A stretch of DNA of 64,000 bases from Sipunculus nudus (Eukaryota; Annelida; Sipuncula; Golfingiida; Sipunculidae), in NCBI GenBank assembly GCA_026874595.1, contig CM049317.1:31856901-31920900 (forward strand). Direction: 5' to 3'. Under the pieces are notes generated by a model. That model searched no databases and had not been told where the DNA came from. It worked only from the letters and a program-made list of their open reading frames with translations. The translations under genes were made by a program, and so were the position numbers. Below are positions 46,600 through 59,439 of this stretch, in pieces. Positions within the stretch are counted from its first letter, which is position 1; the number at the start of each line of letters is the position of its first letter.

Positions 46600-47400
46600 T
46601 ACAACTGATCGCAAGGTACCCTTGTCCGTAACAAAACGAGTGATGATGATTCCAAGTCGTCAAGTGACGAAAGCATTGAATCAGGAAAGAGTCAACCACC
46701 TACCGTTTGTGGCAGTGCGGCCAACTCGCTATGTTGTTGGCTACGGTAGCTGTCTGTGCCATATGCCATAAAGGAAATTTATTTTGAGTGAAGGATTAGG
46801 AAAAACACCGAGGGTGGTGCAGTAACAGTAAGTTCACAAATTTTGCGAAGTGAAACGCGCCTGAGTCTTTGCTATGAGAGCGATCGGGAAAAGAAGAGCA
46901 GTCGCAGCAAGATTTAGCGCGTTCATAAACCTTCCTCCTCCGCTTTACCCAATAGCTGGTTACAGCATTCTAAGGTTCTCTCTGAAGTGACAACTGAAGT
47001 GTGTGACAAACATCTATCCGAGGAAGGACAACCAGAGAGGGGTCAGAACAACTCGGCTGACTGCTCGGTGTCGACAGACGGCACGTGGCTAGGGCGCCCC
47101 ATGTCGTCAAAGATCAGTATAGCAAAACACAGGCCAAGTACTGATCAGGGTTATCATGTGCAACCACTGCATAATTTGTGCCAAACATGAACATGACGAT
47201 AAAACATCGCTTAAATATGTGGAATTTATGGCTGCACATCTCGAAGATTGCCCCATACAACACGAAGGCAGTGACACCACTATGAAAGTCGATGGAATAT
47301 CTCTCTCATTCCACAGGTCCCAGGAGACACACAGACAGAGATATAATTCATTCATCGGGCAAAGAGACAACAAAACATTTGAGATATGTGAATGTACATG
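46600..47400 (+). pseudogene. Mutator-like DNA transposase relic
   Basis: Three frames joined across shifts give an acidic-serine stretch (DDDSKSSSDESIES), AVTVSSQILRSETRLSLCYE, and DCSVSTDGTW. Next come VMCNHCIICAKHEHDD, AAHLEDCPIQHEGS, MKVDGISLSFHRSQETH and RYNSFIGQRDNKTFE. The DGTW motif, followed by a C-x-x-C pair, a CP-I-H-GS segment, and Y-S-GD-D-K-F (here GQRDNKTFE), is characteristic of the Mutator-like transposase domain found in many invertebrate genomes. The DGTW aspartate is kept, but the usual GDGD is GQRD. Stops and frameshifts show the copy is dead. Confidence 0.65.
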
Positions 47401-47427
47401 ATATAGACGTTTTCATAGAGTGAATGA

Positions 47428-47430
<3 letters not shown>

Positions 47431-47464
<34 letters not shown>

Positions 47465-47481
47465 GTGTGTGTGTGTGTATG
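47431..47481. repeat. (TA)n-(TG)n microsatellite
   Basis: TA run followed by TTTATATGTGTGTG, directly downstream of the transposase relic. Confidence 0.95.
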
Positions 47482-47599
47482 TACATATCAAATGTACAAA
47501 ATGTGTAATGAAGTGAATGTATATAATGTCTAAAAGGGCTTTTCCCAATGTATTTATGTGTATATTTTAAAAAAGTTATACATATATATTTAATAAACA

Positions 47600-47600
<1 letters not shown>

Positions 47601-47647
<47 letters not shown>
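47601..47647. repeat. (TA)n microsatellite
   Basis: TA run abutting the left end of the hAT-like MITE. Confidence 0.95.
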
Positions 47648-48082
47648 CAGGGCTTCTAGGAACGCGAGGGTGAGCGTCTCTGACGCTCGAAATCTCTTAT
47701 ATACGCTCGGTTCTGAGGGTCCAAGCGTCCGATGGGACACGCGAATTTCTGGTTTTAGGACCTTGTATTAGTCAATGACCGTCTCCGGCTGTCTCAAACG
47801 AACTCGTCAGTGTTTTAAATATGTTAACACCGTGCTGATAACTGAGGCTTACATTTCGCTCTAAGCATATATTCATATATTAGCACGATTTCTAATCATA
47901 TATATATATCACTATAATGATATGATAAATACATACAATACGAAAAAGATTTTTACAAAAACTTAAAAAAAATTGGACACATGTCATCAACCCTTGGAGA
48001 GCCATAAACTCAGATGGGACTCATCAGAATGTTTGCCCAAGCGTCCCGGACTCCTCAAATGTTCTTCCTAATGAAAGCCCTG
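47648..48082. mobile_element. hAT-like MITE
   Basis: The left end is CAGGGCTTCTAGGAA and the reverse complement of the right end is CAGGGCTTTCATTAGGAAG. These are imperfect inverted repeats starting with the CAGGG typical of hAT elements. The flanking 8-mers, atattata on the left and ttagtata on the right, match at 6 of 8 positions, as expected for a decayed hAT target-site duplication. The 435-bp interior has no transposase and is rich in GCGTC/GACGC words. Confidence 0.65.
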
Positions 48083-48159
48083 TTAGTATATATATGTATA
48101 TTGTGTTATCAAGATTTTGGCAATATTCCTATTAGTCCAGCGATTAAGATGCATGCTTA

Positions 48160-48390
48160 CAGGAATTTTGCAAAGGATGAAGGAAGAATGAAACTTGACT
48201 TTTTTTTTCAGACCATACCGCATATTTTCAGATAAAGGGCAAGGCAGAATACATCCCCTTTCTTGGTCAAAATCTAAGATGGCGACCAAGATGGCGGCCG
48301 ATTTAAAAATATAAATACAGCCTAGAATGCATGGCAAGTGTATTGTTTCTATATTTTTTGGATGAAGAAATTCATTTATAAGGGTTTCAC
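48160..48390 (+). repeat. Inverted-pair repeat, left copy
   Basis: Contains TTGGTCAAAATCTAAGATGG, then ATGGCGGCCG, CCTAGAATGCAT and GAAATTCATTTATAAGGGT. The same words occur in the same order on the minus strand at 49657-49905. Confidence 0.8.
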
Positions 48391-48448
48391 GTCATTATGC
48401 AAAATGTATATATCAACTTAAAGCTGCCCATTCATCTACTTTTTTAAT

Positions 48449-48868
48449 AAGAATTTATGTAATTTCTTGCTTCCTCTGTGTATATATTAATGATCTAAGG
48501 GTTATTTTTGTTGTGAGAAGATCTTATGACTCATCCATGAAAGATGATGAACTTGTTTATCAAAAACATTTTTGTATACACAGCAATGTCGACAAACGTG
48601 AAATATATGTCTTTTATATGTGCAGATGTAGAAAGGTCACTTGTTACAAAACAGTACTGCAATGCTCTGGCTTATCTTACTTGCCGCTAGTACCCTTGTT
48701 GATTTTGTTTTGATTATTTTGGCGGGCCCAACATATTGCAGACACATTGATATAAACAATACATGCACCTTTTGTGCGATAATATCCACGTTTTTAGGCC
48801 TATATGTCTCATAAAAAGGGATTACCTTTAGTTTACAGGGCAGGTAGGTGATTGGGTCTTTTAAAATA
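48449..48868 (+). repeat. Third, diverged partial copy of the 4.5-kb segment
   Basis: Collinear with about 36557-36992 and 44668-45095. Shared words include TTGCTTCCTCTGTGTATA or GGCTTCCTC, TTAATGATCTA, CACAGCAATGT(C/T)GACAAA, GTAGAAAGGTCACT(T/A)GTT and ATATCCACGTTTT. It is visibly more diverged than copies A and B are from each other. Confidence 0.8.
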
Positions 48869-48885
48869 GTTAAGTATCTTTCGAC

Positions 48886-49122
48886 TAAATGAAAAGGACA
48901 GTTGAGTGTTTAAAACGCTCGCCTCTCCCTCAACTGGCGAACAAAGTTCTAACTAATCGGTTGTTATGAGAATGGGTTGTACCGGGCCGTACATAGGGTC
49001 GGCGGTTTTCTCCATGTCCTCTGATCTCACATACCCCCCATCGAACGCTTAAGCCACGTAGAGTGCCTTGTATTAATTGTAATAAGTAGACATACAATCT
49101 ACGTAAAAAAAAAAAAAAATTA
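48886..49122 (+). mobile_element. tRNA-derived SINE with poly(A) tail
   Basis: The head GTTGAGTGTTTAAAACGCTC resembles the D-arm region of serine-type tRNA-derived SINEs, while box B is degraded. The body includes GGTCGGCGGTTTTCTCCATG and AACGCTTAAGCCACGTAGAG, similar in style to conserved central domains of metazoan SINEs, and ends in an A-run (49107-49121). Three features support the call: a GC-rich body, a tRNA-like start and an A-tail. Confidence 0.55.
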
Positions 49123-49656
49123 ATTTGTTTATCAGATTTATTGCATATATGGTAGGAAACACATACGCGTAGAAGCTTTTTAAGATTTTTTAGATTTAAT
49201 GACTTATTATCCATGAGGTGATATTGCAGCTTTCTCTCCTTGCATAAAGACAGAATCAGTACATATTCAGAGGCTCACAACATTATGAGCACAACATTAA
49301 CACGCTCTTGTCATACCTAATCGAAATGAAAATATTTAGACATAGGTTATAAATCAGTGTTGGTAATATTACGAAAATTGCAGTAATAAATGGTTCTGTT
49401 CAGTTAAAATAATATTTAGTAATGATAATCAGAAAGAGTTTATTCCCATTATTGTATATTCACTTGATGAAGCGAGTGGTATGAACTGTTTGCCGTGCAT
49501 TCGGCCTTTGGTCTTAAAGCTGACATAAAGAGAAAACTTAATAATACTATGCATAACTCAACAACTAATGTTTGCTTTTCGAGGTGCTTGTAAACATAGG
49601 CAAAATTAGCACAATTCCATAACCAACAAAACCTGAGTTCCTTCATTATACAGACT

Positions 49657-49905
49657 TGAGACCCTTATAAATGAATTTCTCGACCCTAAAAACATAGAAA
49701 TAGTGCTGTTGCAATGCATTCTAGGACAAATATAACCGAATGTATTGATATTTTGAATTCCGGCGGCTATCTCGGCCGCCATGTTGAATTTTGACCAAAA
49801 TAGGAGGAAAACCCCTTGGCCCTATATTTGAAATATTGGGTATAGTCTGAACAATTATTATACCAAGTTTCATGCTTTCGTGCTTCCTTCAATTTTGCAC
49901 GATTC
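49657..49905 (-). repeat. Inverted-pair repeat, right copy
   Basis: The reverse complement reads TGAAGGAAGCACGAAAGCAT, TTGGTCAAAATTCAACATGG, GCGGCCGAGATAGCCGCCGG, CCTAGAATGCATT and GAAATTCATTTATAAGGGT, matching 48160-48390. Confidence 0.8.
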
Positions 49906-49909
49906 TTCT

Positions 49910-52900
49910 CCGAAAAATTGGCCTATTAAGGTTTCTTTCTTCTGGCAGTTGTGTTTTGTAGGTATCCTCTATAAATACATGTAAAAATCCATAGCTAAGC
50001 ATCATTTGGCATCATAAGGCATCAACTTCTTTCACCCAAACAGCTATATGCCGAAAACCAGCATAAAAGAAACTGAGTCTCTAGGACATCCAGGCCGCTC
50101 AAGCCGATCTTATTAGTGCATCCCATGTCTACAGGTGACCGCCCTAACAAAATTCAAATCATATTTAATGGTTTTCTTCACAGAATGAACTTCAATTTGT
50201 ATACGTCGTTTTGGTGTCATATATACCCTGATTGTTATACTTTTTTGTCGTAAATGTGACGGGAAGGTTTTCATTCAATCGCTGAATCTTGTTGGTGACA
50301 GCAAAAGGCGACGGGGCAAGACACAAGCAGGTTCAAGGTATAAATGTTATGTATTTTTTATGTAATCAATCTTAGTTATTGTAAGAATAAAGATGTGTTA
50401 CTCATCATCGCTGCATAAAAAATAATATACATTATTCCTCGCAATTGCAGCATGATGAGTTTGGGCCTGTTTGAGGACGCTTTACCAAGGCCAGCTTGTC
50501 AGAGAAATTAGAATGGTATGCCTTATATTATTTTCTGTATAAACTATATCTCAATAGCCATAAAACAGACATAACAGGTGACAGATTCGTAATGAAAGCA
50601 TCATTTAATGCATTTATTAAATTTGAAGATATGTCCGGGTTGACAGTCATTTTTCTCTTTAATTCGGTTGATGTTAATCCTATGATCAGTTAAACAATTA
50701 TTTGTGTAAATCGGTTATGTGATTATGATGCTTGTCTTGTCAAAGCCAGTTGCGTTTTTGTATTTACAGGGAGCGTACGATGTCAACTTACACACTTTCA
50801 TGCACGTCATGTGACGGAGATACCTCATGCGTATATTTATATATAGACTGAGTGAATAAACAACTTCGTTCCCATTCCATGTGTTGCTGCTATCTATTAC
50901 GTGCCTCATGTATGATTATGAGTGGGACAACTAGGCTGTTAATTGGATTAGGGTATATGGCAGTCTGAATGTGTGCGCAGAATTAACTTTACATCTGACG
51001 CTTGCCAGGGGGCGGTGGCCCATGTCCTAATTACTTATGACCAGTTGGCATTTCGCGTAACTAATTCGTATTTTTTTTTATATTGACAAGCTATTTTTTT
51101 ATAAATGTATATTGAAACCAATTCCGATCGGAATATTTAGTGAAATGGTACGACTGTCACTTGCGCTGATATCCCTGTCTCCCCTCCCCCCAAAAATTCC
51201 TCTTCCAAAACATTTTTGCCATTTCCTCAAAACAGTATTTCAGGAAACTGTAGGGTCTTCAGAGCAATACTTTTAGCAAAAAATCATCTAATGTACAATT
51301 TTCAACTTTTGCATATACCTTAATTCACATATGATCTAAAATGATTTTTTTTCCGATATAACTTTTAGTGCAGTAAGTATACGCCATTTTAACCAAACAA
51401 GCATTGTTTGTATCACACATTTTTTTTAGGTTAAATTTAAAAATCAATATAAAAAAACACAAACTAAATATACAATTTAATTTATATAAAAACCGCCTGG
51501 GGATATTGTATGTAGTTTCAAAGGATACCATTTTTACACATATATCTTACCAATACCATAGATAAAAAAATAATAATTAATAATAATAATATATACATAT
51601 CATACATTCTAAGAAAATATGCCAAGGACTCTAAATATGTATCAATCACCGTGGCTAAAATTATTTTAAATATAGATTTTATAGCTAAACTAAACAAAGG
51701 TAGTTTGATGATCATAAGACCTTAACAGTTTAGGATAATACCTAAAGCAATTGTTTATTTTTTTTCAGAACAGGTGTTTAAATGAGAAATCCAAAATGAG
51801 AAATAACATATTTTACCTTAAAGAGATATGAAAGAGTTGGATGTTACTCCGTGGGTAAGTTTATATCTATAGGCTAATCTTCTGCAGGTGATGATCGATT
51901 TTTATTTAAACAATCTAGTTTGTAATTTTTTTTACAGTGGTGACATAATTCTGAAGTACGTGGAGCACAAAATGACGCTAAAACACATACACACCCATGT
52001 GTGTATAGTGAATTCTTGAAACCGACACAATTTGATTTTCATAAGAAAGTGAGCATGGAAAGATATTGGAAGAGTGGACTTTGAACTGAAAGAAAATAAG
52101 TCTTAACAAATAAAGTCGATCGATCGACTTATAATGACAAATCATTATGACTACAGTTACAATAATCACAATTAAATTCGATTGCATCTGACATTCATCT
52201 AACTGTTCCCTTGATATTAAGGATTCTGCCATGTTAACGATAACATATTATCTATTATTGAAATGAAATTCAAAACACAAATAAAATTCATATTGAAGCA
52301 GAATGAGGAGTATCTTTTGTGTGGATGGATGGAAGGCCCCCTCAGGTCACAGTGTGTTTTCAATGTATACAACCCTAAACATTGTGTCCCTTATGTAAAT
52401 TTAGACACTTTGTAGCTTTATGTCGTAATATACCATTGGAAATCGTTTCGACTAAACTATAGTAGGTGTTATTGGAAGTTGTTTATTAATTTGTTTTGTT
52501 ACAAAAGAATGATTATGATTATATGTTTTTCCACAAAACGGAAAAAAATAAATCAATGTAAATCAATGTTTTTCCACAAAACGGAAAAATAAATCAATGT
52601 AAATGAATTTATATTACCCAACAAAAGTGACTGGCAAATGAGACAAATTGTATATAATACGGTCCAGTGCATTTAATGATCTCAGGCTACGATTAAATCA
52701 TAAAAAGACAACATTATTTTGGGTAATCAATTTAATTTGCAGAATTTATTTTAACATAATTAAACCTTCATTGCCTGGTAGAAGGAAACATGAATGCCAG
52801 TACACACGCTTAATTATTTTAATTCCAGAATAGTTTCATCCCCATGTATTGTTTGTGTGTGTGTTTATATTTTACAAGCTACTGGGTACGACAGCACAAA

Positions 52901-55282
52901 TCCAGGGTCGATGAGATCCCGGTTTAACATTCTTACTCCTGCAGTATACGTCTAACATATATATTCCTTCCTCCTGTGTTATGTGTTCCACCACTGAATC
53001 GTGCAGCCTCCCTGGCTGCTCTTATAAAGGTAAAAAGTTAAGGTTGACAAAGTAAGGCACCGTGACCCCATGAACTTGTCATGTAAAAACCTTCCCCTTC
53101 ATGATTACTTCGTTCATTGTTTTTCCTTGCCAGCAATGATCTACATCCTGGTATTTCAGATACAGCTGTGTACACTTAACAACTGCTTTTGGGAACAAAG
53201 TCATATATCCATGCACACTATATCTTCATTATCAGCGGTCGTTCACAAAGGTGGTCTTATAACAGACGTAAAACTATAACCCTACCACATGTGACCAGTT
53301 TGTGACGATCAGCCTTTTGCTGTTGGTACAAGTCACGAAAAAATTCGCATGATGTGCGATGGTTCCAAGTGGCCAAGCGATGTTCGTAAGGTAGTCTTAT
53401 CCTAACAGGTCCACACCTTTTCTTATGCAAATACGCCGATACGATGATCATAGCTCAGTTGTAACTGGGGCTTCAGTGTGCACATTTAATTATGCGTATA
53501 GAGGTACATCAAGCATTTTCCAACGTTAGTTTGATTAACATCGTACAAAATGTTTTACAAAATCTTTTATGTTTACTATAGGTCCGTTAATTTTTATTAC
53601 CAATTAATTTCAAACAAAAGGAATTTCACTGGACAGTATTTTGCTAATTTTATTAAGTGCATCAGCATATAACTCATTTTATATGCGGGACGTTTAAAGT
53701 AAATAAATGGACATCTGCGACATTTCTCTCTACACTTCCAAGGGTATGATGAAAATTGTCATAACGCCCACAAACAGACACATATACTGTACACTGCATA
53801 CATTTTGCTATATCAACAGTATAAAGCTGAATAAAGATTAGAATCACGTACGGTTATATGTTAACGTCATGTTATAATACTAAATAAGTAACGTACTTGT
53901 GCGTGTGGGAGTGTTCATTCAAATAGTTATTTATATTATTTGTGTCTGCTGTATCATTTCATTACTTAAATATGTTGTTCAGTAATATGCGTCGTCCTCA
54001 AATAAAAAAAAAATGCAACAACTAGGTTGTATGTTGTTCTGTTATTAGGTCAAATTGTTGCGTTGATCTTATTTTTATTAAAAAAATCAAAATATCAAAG
54101 CAACTAGTTCTATTAACTGAAATATAACATGCCATACATTTTTTGTTCAGTTTTTAAATTAAACATGTCGACTACGGTCATATGATCTGTAGACTAATTC
54201 AGGTTAAGACCTTATTCTAGAGGGAAATGAGCCAGAACACTCCAAGAGACCCTTTCTAATAGTGACAGATGAGTGTAGTGCTAACTGAAATTACAGGTGG
54301 CAGCACCTCCTTGGCAATAATTTGCTTCACTTTTTATGTTTTCCATATTGGAGCTATTTGACACATATTTTTTTTTTTATTGATGATTTTAGGTACAAGA
54401 GGCAGGGAAAAGATATAAACGGTGTAAGTAAAGCTGTGAACAGAACCTAAGCTATTATAAAATATCACATTGTGAGTAGTGGTTATTAAAGGCCCTAAAT
54501 ATACCTCCACTTTTTTTTTTAATTCTCATACTCTACAATGACCATCATGACCTACCGTTCATTTGTCTACCTGTAGATTCACCTGCGATAATGTCAAACG
54601 TAATTCAAAACGCTTGATATTCATACAGTCAATGCAAACATTACATATATGAGGAGGAGTCAGATAAAAGTATAATTTATTGGACCAGATGGCAGCACAT
54701 GGAAATAAGATGCCCTAACAGGATAACATTTGTTTAAGCTTTGATTGGTTCACCGATTAATGTTCAGAACCTGAATATTTCTAGAAGTTAAACTACTAGA
54801 AATCCAGCTGATTAGTGCTCGCAGCTCTTGAAATACTGCATTGGATAATACAGCAAAATATGTCAACCGAGCAGAGACAGGGATTTATTTACATTGGCAT
54901 ACGGTCAAAAAATCTCCCATCACACAGATGCCTCCTAATTGCAAAGGGAACTATGGTAAGGGAGACTTCAGAAGAAGATACTAGATAATTTATGTTGCTT
55001 TAGATAGTTCAATTTAGGTATGCAAGTAATAATACGTTTATTAATTACCTATCGCTGGGACATTTCATATTTACTGTCGATGGAAAAAAATGCTAACAAT
55101 CTTTATTTTTCTATAGGCTCTGCAGGGAGGATAAGATATATTTGTCAGATATTAAATAACTTTATAATTTAACAATGAAACAATTATTTCTCTTCTTTCC
55201 TCTGTGATAAAATTCAAGTGTTGCGCTCCTTCCAAAGCGGACCAGCCACTTGGTATTTTTATAAGCATAGACATCATTACAC

Positions 55283-55284
<2 letters not shown>
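49910..55284. other. No gene recognised
   Basis: More than 5 kb of AT-rich DNA with only short unsupported ORFs, a small tandem duplication (52521-52604), and a lone ACAGGTGGCAGCACCTCC near 54294 that resembles the satellite start at 9920. I found no splice-flanked coding exon and no transposase or RT motifs on either strand. Confidence 0.5.
52521..52604. repeat. 43-bp tandem duplication
   Basis: TGTTTTTCCACAAAACGGAA followed by AAATAAATCAATGTAAAT occurs at 52524 and again at 52567, differing by an A-run length. Confidence 0.9.

Positions 55285-55334
<50 letters not shown>
55285..55334. repeat. (TA)n microsatellite
   Basis: TA tract with one TTTA interruption near its end. Confidence 0.95.
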
Positions 55335-55574
55335 GAGAAACATTTTCTTAAGCATTCCTGACTTGACCAAATTAAAAACCTGAAAAATAGTAACCACAAC
55401 ATAATATCATTATCGAGTGACAGGTGGCACCACATTACAGAGTAACAAATGCAACACACAGAGTGGCGTAAACTTTTCTTTAGGGGACGGGGGAGGGGGC
55501 GACTCGCAGGCGTGGGAGGGAAGTCAAAGTTCGGACGTTCTTTTTTAACAGAACATATATGATCACACACCCTG

Positions 55575-55621
<47 letters not shown>

Positions 55622-55622
55622 C
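55575..55622. repeat. (TA)n microsatellite
   Basis: TA tract with flanking ACATATA and GTATATA. Confidence 0.95.
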
Positions 55623-57134
55623 CTTTTATTTTCTGAGTGACACATTTCACATGTATTACAATGAAATATAAAAAAAAATTAAAAAATAAGGTATATTTCC
55701 AGTAAATGTTAATTCTAAAAACGATTTTGATATGTAATATTTTCATAGTAAACTCAGAAATAGAATCAAAGACTATAATTCAAATTAATAATACTGTCAA
55801 GTCCACTTAGTGTCATATATGTTAATATAAAGTCCCGTTTTTGTCACAAATCTGCAATCAAAAGCCATTCCTTTTAAATACAGAGGTAAAAGAGACCGTT
55901 TAATATCATGAAATATTGTCATAAGCCCCTTTAATATCATGCCCGACGCCTATGGCCGGGGTACCAGTTCTCAGTTATTATCACATCAAACGTCTTCAAG
56001 GCGAGCAATGAGGCATATCAAACGATCTCATGTTCCTTCTGTGAGCGGAAGACCCAGCCCAGTCACTTAGCATCAGTCAACCAATTAACATGTTACGAAA
56101 CAAAGTTATTAAATGTGTTTCTTTTCTAGAGGTATTAATAATGTAATCATGTGTACATTAACAAGGGCTTTGCTTGCGAGCGTATATCACACATAATGAA
56201 CTCCATATCTTTTCAAGGCCCTTTTTGACGCCCCTGAACTCACATTCCCAAAACATGTAAATATTTGTATTTTTTTCAGAACACATTAATGCAGGACCGT
56301 TGCCAGTTGTTAAGTGATGTACTTAAGGTATTTATCTATAGTGCTAAAATTCTCGGCATCCGAAGCAGTGACGGTTTTAAATTCCGAAGCCCTTTTAATT
56401 TGCAGATTAATGTAAGGTGGCAGAAAAAACCTTTTAACTTGCCACATATTTTCACTGGAGGAACCAGTGACGGCAGCCGATATACTTAAAATTGTTTTCT
56501 CCTTTATCATGGTAGTTCATTATAAGGCGGATACATATTTATCGATATATATTTAATAAAGTCCTTATTAAGCTAGTAACTATTATATAAATAGACGATA
56601 GGAAATTAAATTTCAAATAATAGGGTTTGTGATATTTGGACTTCTGATAATTCTTGTATTCTATATACCTCCAGTACTCAGTGATTTTAAAGATAACATA
56701 TTTAGTATGAATGGAGATAAAATCAATGGTAGGTCACCAGTTTGTGTCTTTGAAACGTCAAGTTTATTTTCCTGATCAAAGGTTTGTGTATCTTATCATG
56801 ATAATTTTCAAACAGTAAGTAGATTTTGTGGATATGCAAAAAATATAGAAAATAAATGTCACTTCTGTGCCTCCCTCTGCAGTGGAAGCTTAGATATCCA
56901 TAGAAGTGGTCAGAGTACCATGACGAATGTTTCATTGAGCAAAGATTATTATAGGATGTCATATGTTTAAATACCCATGATATAACTTAGAGCGCCTGGG
57001 AAGGAACAAGTTTGAAGCACAGCGGTGCACCATGCAAGATGTGAAATCTGCCCCCGATACGGTACTAGTTTTTTTCTTTTATAGGTGCTTACTAGACCCG
57101 TGGCGAGTCACGGCTGGTGCCTCCTCAGTTTTGC

Positions 57135-57137
<3 letters not shown>

Positions 57138-57193
<56 letters not shown>
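57138..57193. repeat. (TA)n microsatellite
   Basis: Pure TA tract of about 56 bases. Confidence 0.95.
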
Positions 57194-57197
<4 letters not shown>

Positions 57198-58027
57198 AAT
57201 TTTTCTTTGTTCAGAATTCCTAAATTGTAGCAAATACATTGTCCTTGTAAGAGATTCTGTATATTATATTTAAATGGTATCTCATACAAAACCTACCCCA
57301 CGGCATACCTAGACAACATAGAGTACACACTTTTCTTTACGTTTATGCATAACATCATTTAAGTGTGATCGCTTCTGTAGCCTTGAAAAAATGCACGAAT
57401 GTCATCCATGTTCAAACTTGACATAGCTCCTTATAAGTCTGATCAATGCTGCCAGTTTGGCGAATCTTCCTCACATTCTTTCCAAGTTATTGCGTTAATA
57501 TCATTTAGGATTATTACCTCTTTAACATGGATAAAAATGTAGTGAAACTAGTGACACACTGTGTTAATGAAAAAGATAATATTGAAAAGCTAGGTGTTAA
57601 ATGGTGTGTGAATTAATTAAGATTTCGGGTATCTCTGTTGTTCCTGATATGCGAAGGATGAATAATATATGCTATAACGACATACTCAGTAAAACTGAAA
57701 CCGTAATAAACGTATGGTCAAATATGGGAATGTTGCTATCAGGAAATATTTATCCTTTATATTTAGGGTATTGTGATTTTTTTTCCATATTTTTAAAGGC
57801 TTCATATGCAATGCCATGCACTGCATGTATCTGCAGATATTCATTATTATATTTTTGTATTCCTTGTGTGTGACATAACGTTCATAATTATATAAATGAT
57901 TGTTTTACCCGGAATATAATTATATTTATTATTTCGTTTTAATTATTTTTCAACTAACTGGAATTACATTAATTATACCTATATATTGCCTTCAGTTTAG
58001 TTTTATTTTAGTTTGAGTTTCTGCATG

Positions 58028-58029
<2 letters not shown>

Positions 58030-58069
<40 letters not shown>
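58030..58069. repeat. (TA)n microsatellite
   Basis: Pure TA tract. Confidence 0.95.
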
Positions 58070-58071
<2 letters not shown>

Positions 58072-58390
58072 TAATGTTTTACCCTTTTTTAGAATAACAT
58101 TTTTTTCGGTAAAAGCTGCATTATATATATCATTATTTACACATTCTTTTATCTATTTTTACATGTGAATTGTAAAACAGCCCTTGACCTCGTTTCATCA
58201 GGAGTATAAACATGCCTGATGTTGTATTTGCACCACGCTTATCAAACCTCTCTCGAGAAGTCGTTACATTAATTATCAAAATGTTTTGTGTCACCTGACC
58301 TAAGGTTACATCTAAATATTTAAGAACCATCAGTGAAACATAAGACACACCTGACACATATGTGGATACGGACCAGTTCACCGGACACAA

Positions 58391-59439
58391 CGCCGAGTGT
58401 CGGTTGTTTGCGAACCAGTTAACGTTTTCCTACGGCGATGATTAGCTTAGGCTGTCGCTATTTTTGGGAAATATCGAAGCGATGGTAGTCTGAGCTGCCG
58501 TTTCCGACTTAGCGCTTGGAAACGTATCAGCAGTGCGGGAACAGAACTATCCGAATCCTACATTGAAGTCAGATCGGAATTCAGACTTAGTGCTAGACAA
58601 CGTTGAGTCGCCACCGAAAGTGACGTCCACAGAAGAGACACGTCCACACTGGAAGCTCGCTTAGTCTGCCAGCGTAAGTAACCGTAAGTAGTTACATAGT
58701 TAAGTTTGATACACTGCTATTGGTGGACAACCACAAATGAACTGATTTTCAGAACACTGAATTATCTTTCTTAATCTGTATAAAAGATTAGTTGGACAGG
58801 TCTTGTCTAGCTGTAGTGACAGAAAACAGCAGAATTATCTATATGAGCTATATGAGAGATACAAAGTAACCTTTTGTACAGTTTAGAGTAAAACAATGTT
58901 CTGTTGTCAATGTATTGTATGCTATGTGAATGTATTGTATGTATGTATTTTTGTTTAATAAAAAAAAAGTAACCGCATTTTTAGGGTTAAGCACTACTTC
59001 TTAGTCCGAATTGCACGAGATAAACGCATTGATCCGCAAGAATCAAGGATCGTGGTGCTCCTTTCAATACTGGCTCATGTTATGAAGATCAGCCGCGAGG
59101 CGAATGTGGTGGGCCATCTTGTGGTAGATCAAACACACAAGCGTGTAAGTGCCCGGTTCGACAGGAAAGGGGTGCATTGCGATATCGCCAAGTTCTGCAG
59201 GTTTTGAAAGACAAGAGCTGACCATAAGCATGTCTTAACTGCGGTAACCTTGAATACGAACGAATTCATACAAGAACCGGATAATCCGGAACGTGAAACC
59301 GAATCTCCATTAGTTGGAGAACTTGACCTCGAGGAAGTAGACGAAACTTCCCAAGTATCGTTAACGTCAACGGTGCGCAGCCTAACTGAACAATACGTAC
59401 AGGTTAATGCCGAGCTAGGCAGGCGACCCTCTCAGACTG
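58391..59439. other. GC-balanced region of unknown nature upstream of an RTE-like LINE
   Basis: 58400-58690 is markedly less AT-rich than its surroundings and contains a GTAAGT donor-like site at 58673. 59031-59210 is open in one frame (HIDPQESRIVVLLSILAHVM and onward), and 59250-59486 encodes an acidic 78-residue stretch without a true ATG. Neither matches a domain I recognise. It may be part of an LTR element or a LINE 5' region. Confidence 0.3.

Larger units (their letters stand above)
55335..58390. other. No gene recognised; three (TA)n tracts
   Basis: Short unsupported ORFs only. A GC-rich patch (GGGGACGGGGGAGGGGGCGA, 55482-55501) could form a G-quadruplex. TA runs occur at 55575-55622, 57138-57193 and 58030-58069. 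Confidence 0.5.

Noticed and set aside
56281-56328. 48-base exon between tttttttcag and AAG/GTATTT
   Set aside because: Both sites look good but no neighbouring exon or domain supports it. Such pairs arise by chance in AT-rich DNA.
58133-58390. Penelope-like 3' end with CTGATGA on the minus strand
   Set aside because: No GAAA partner or stem is present, and no Penelope RT or GIY-YIG coding sequence is nearby.
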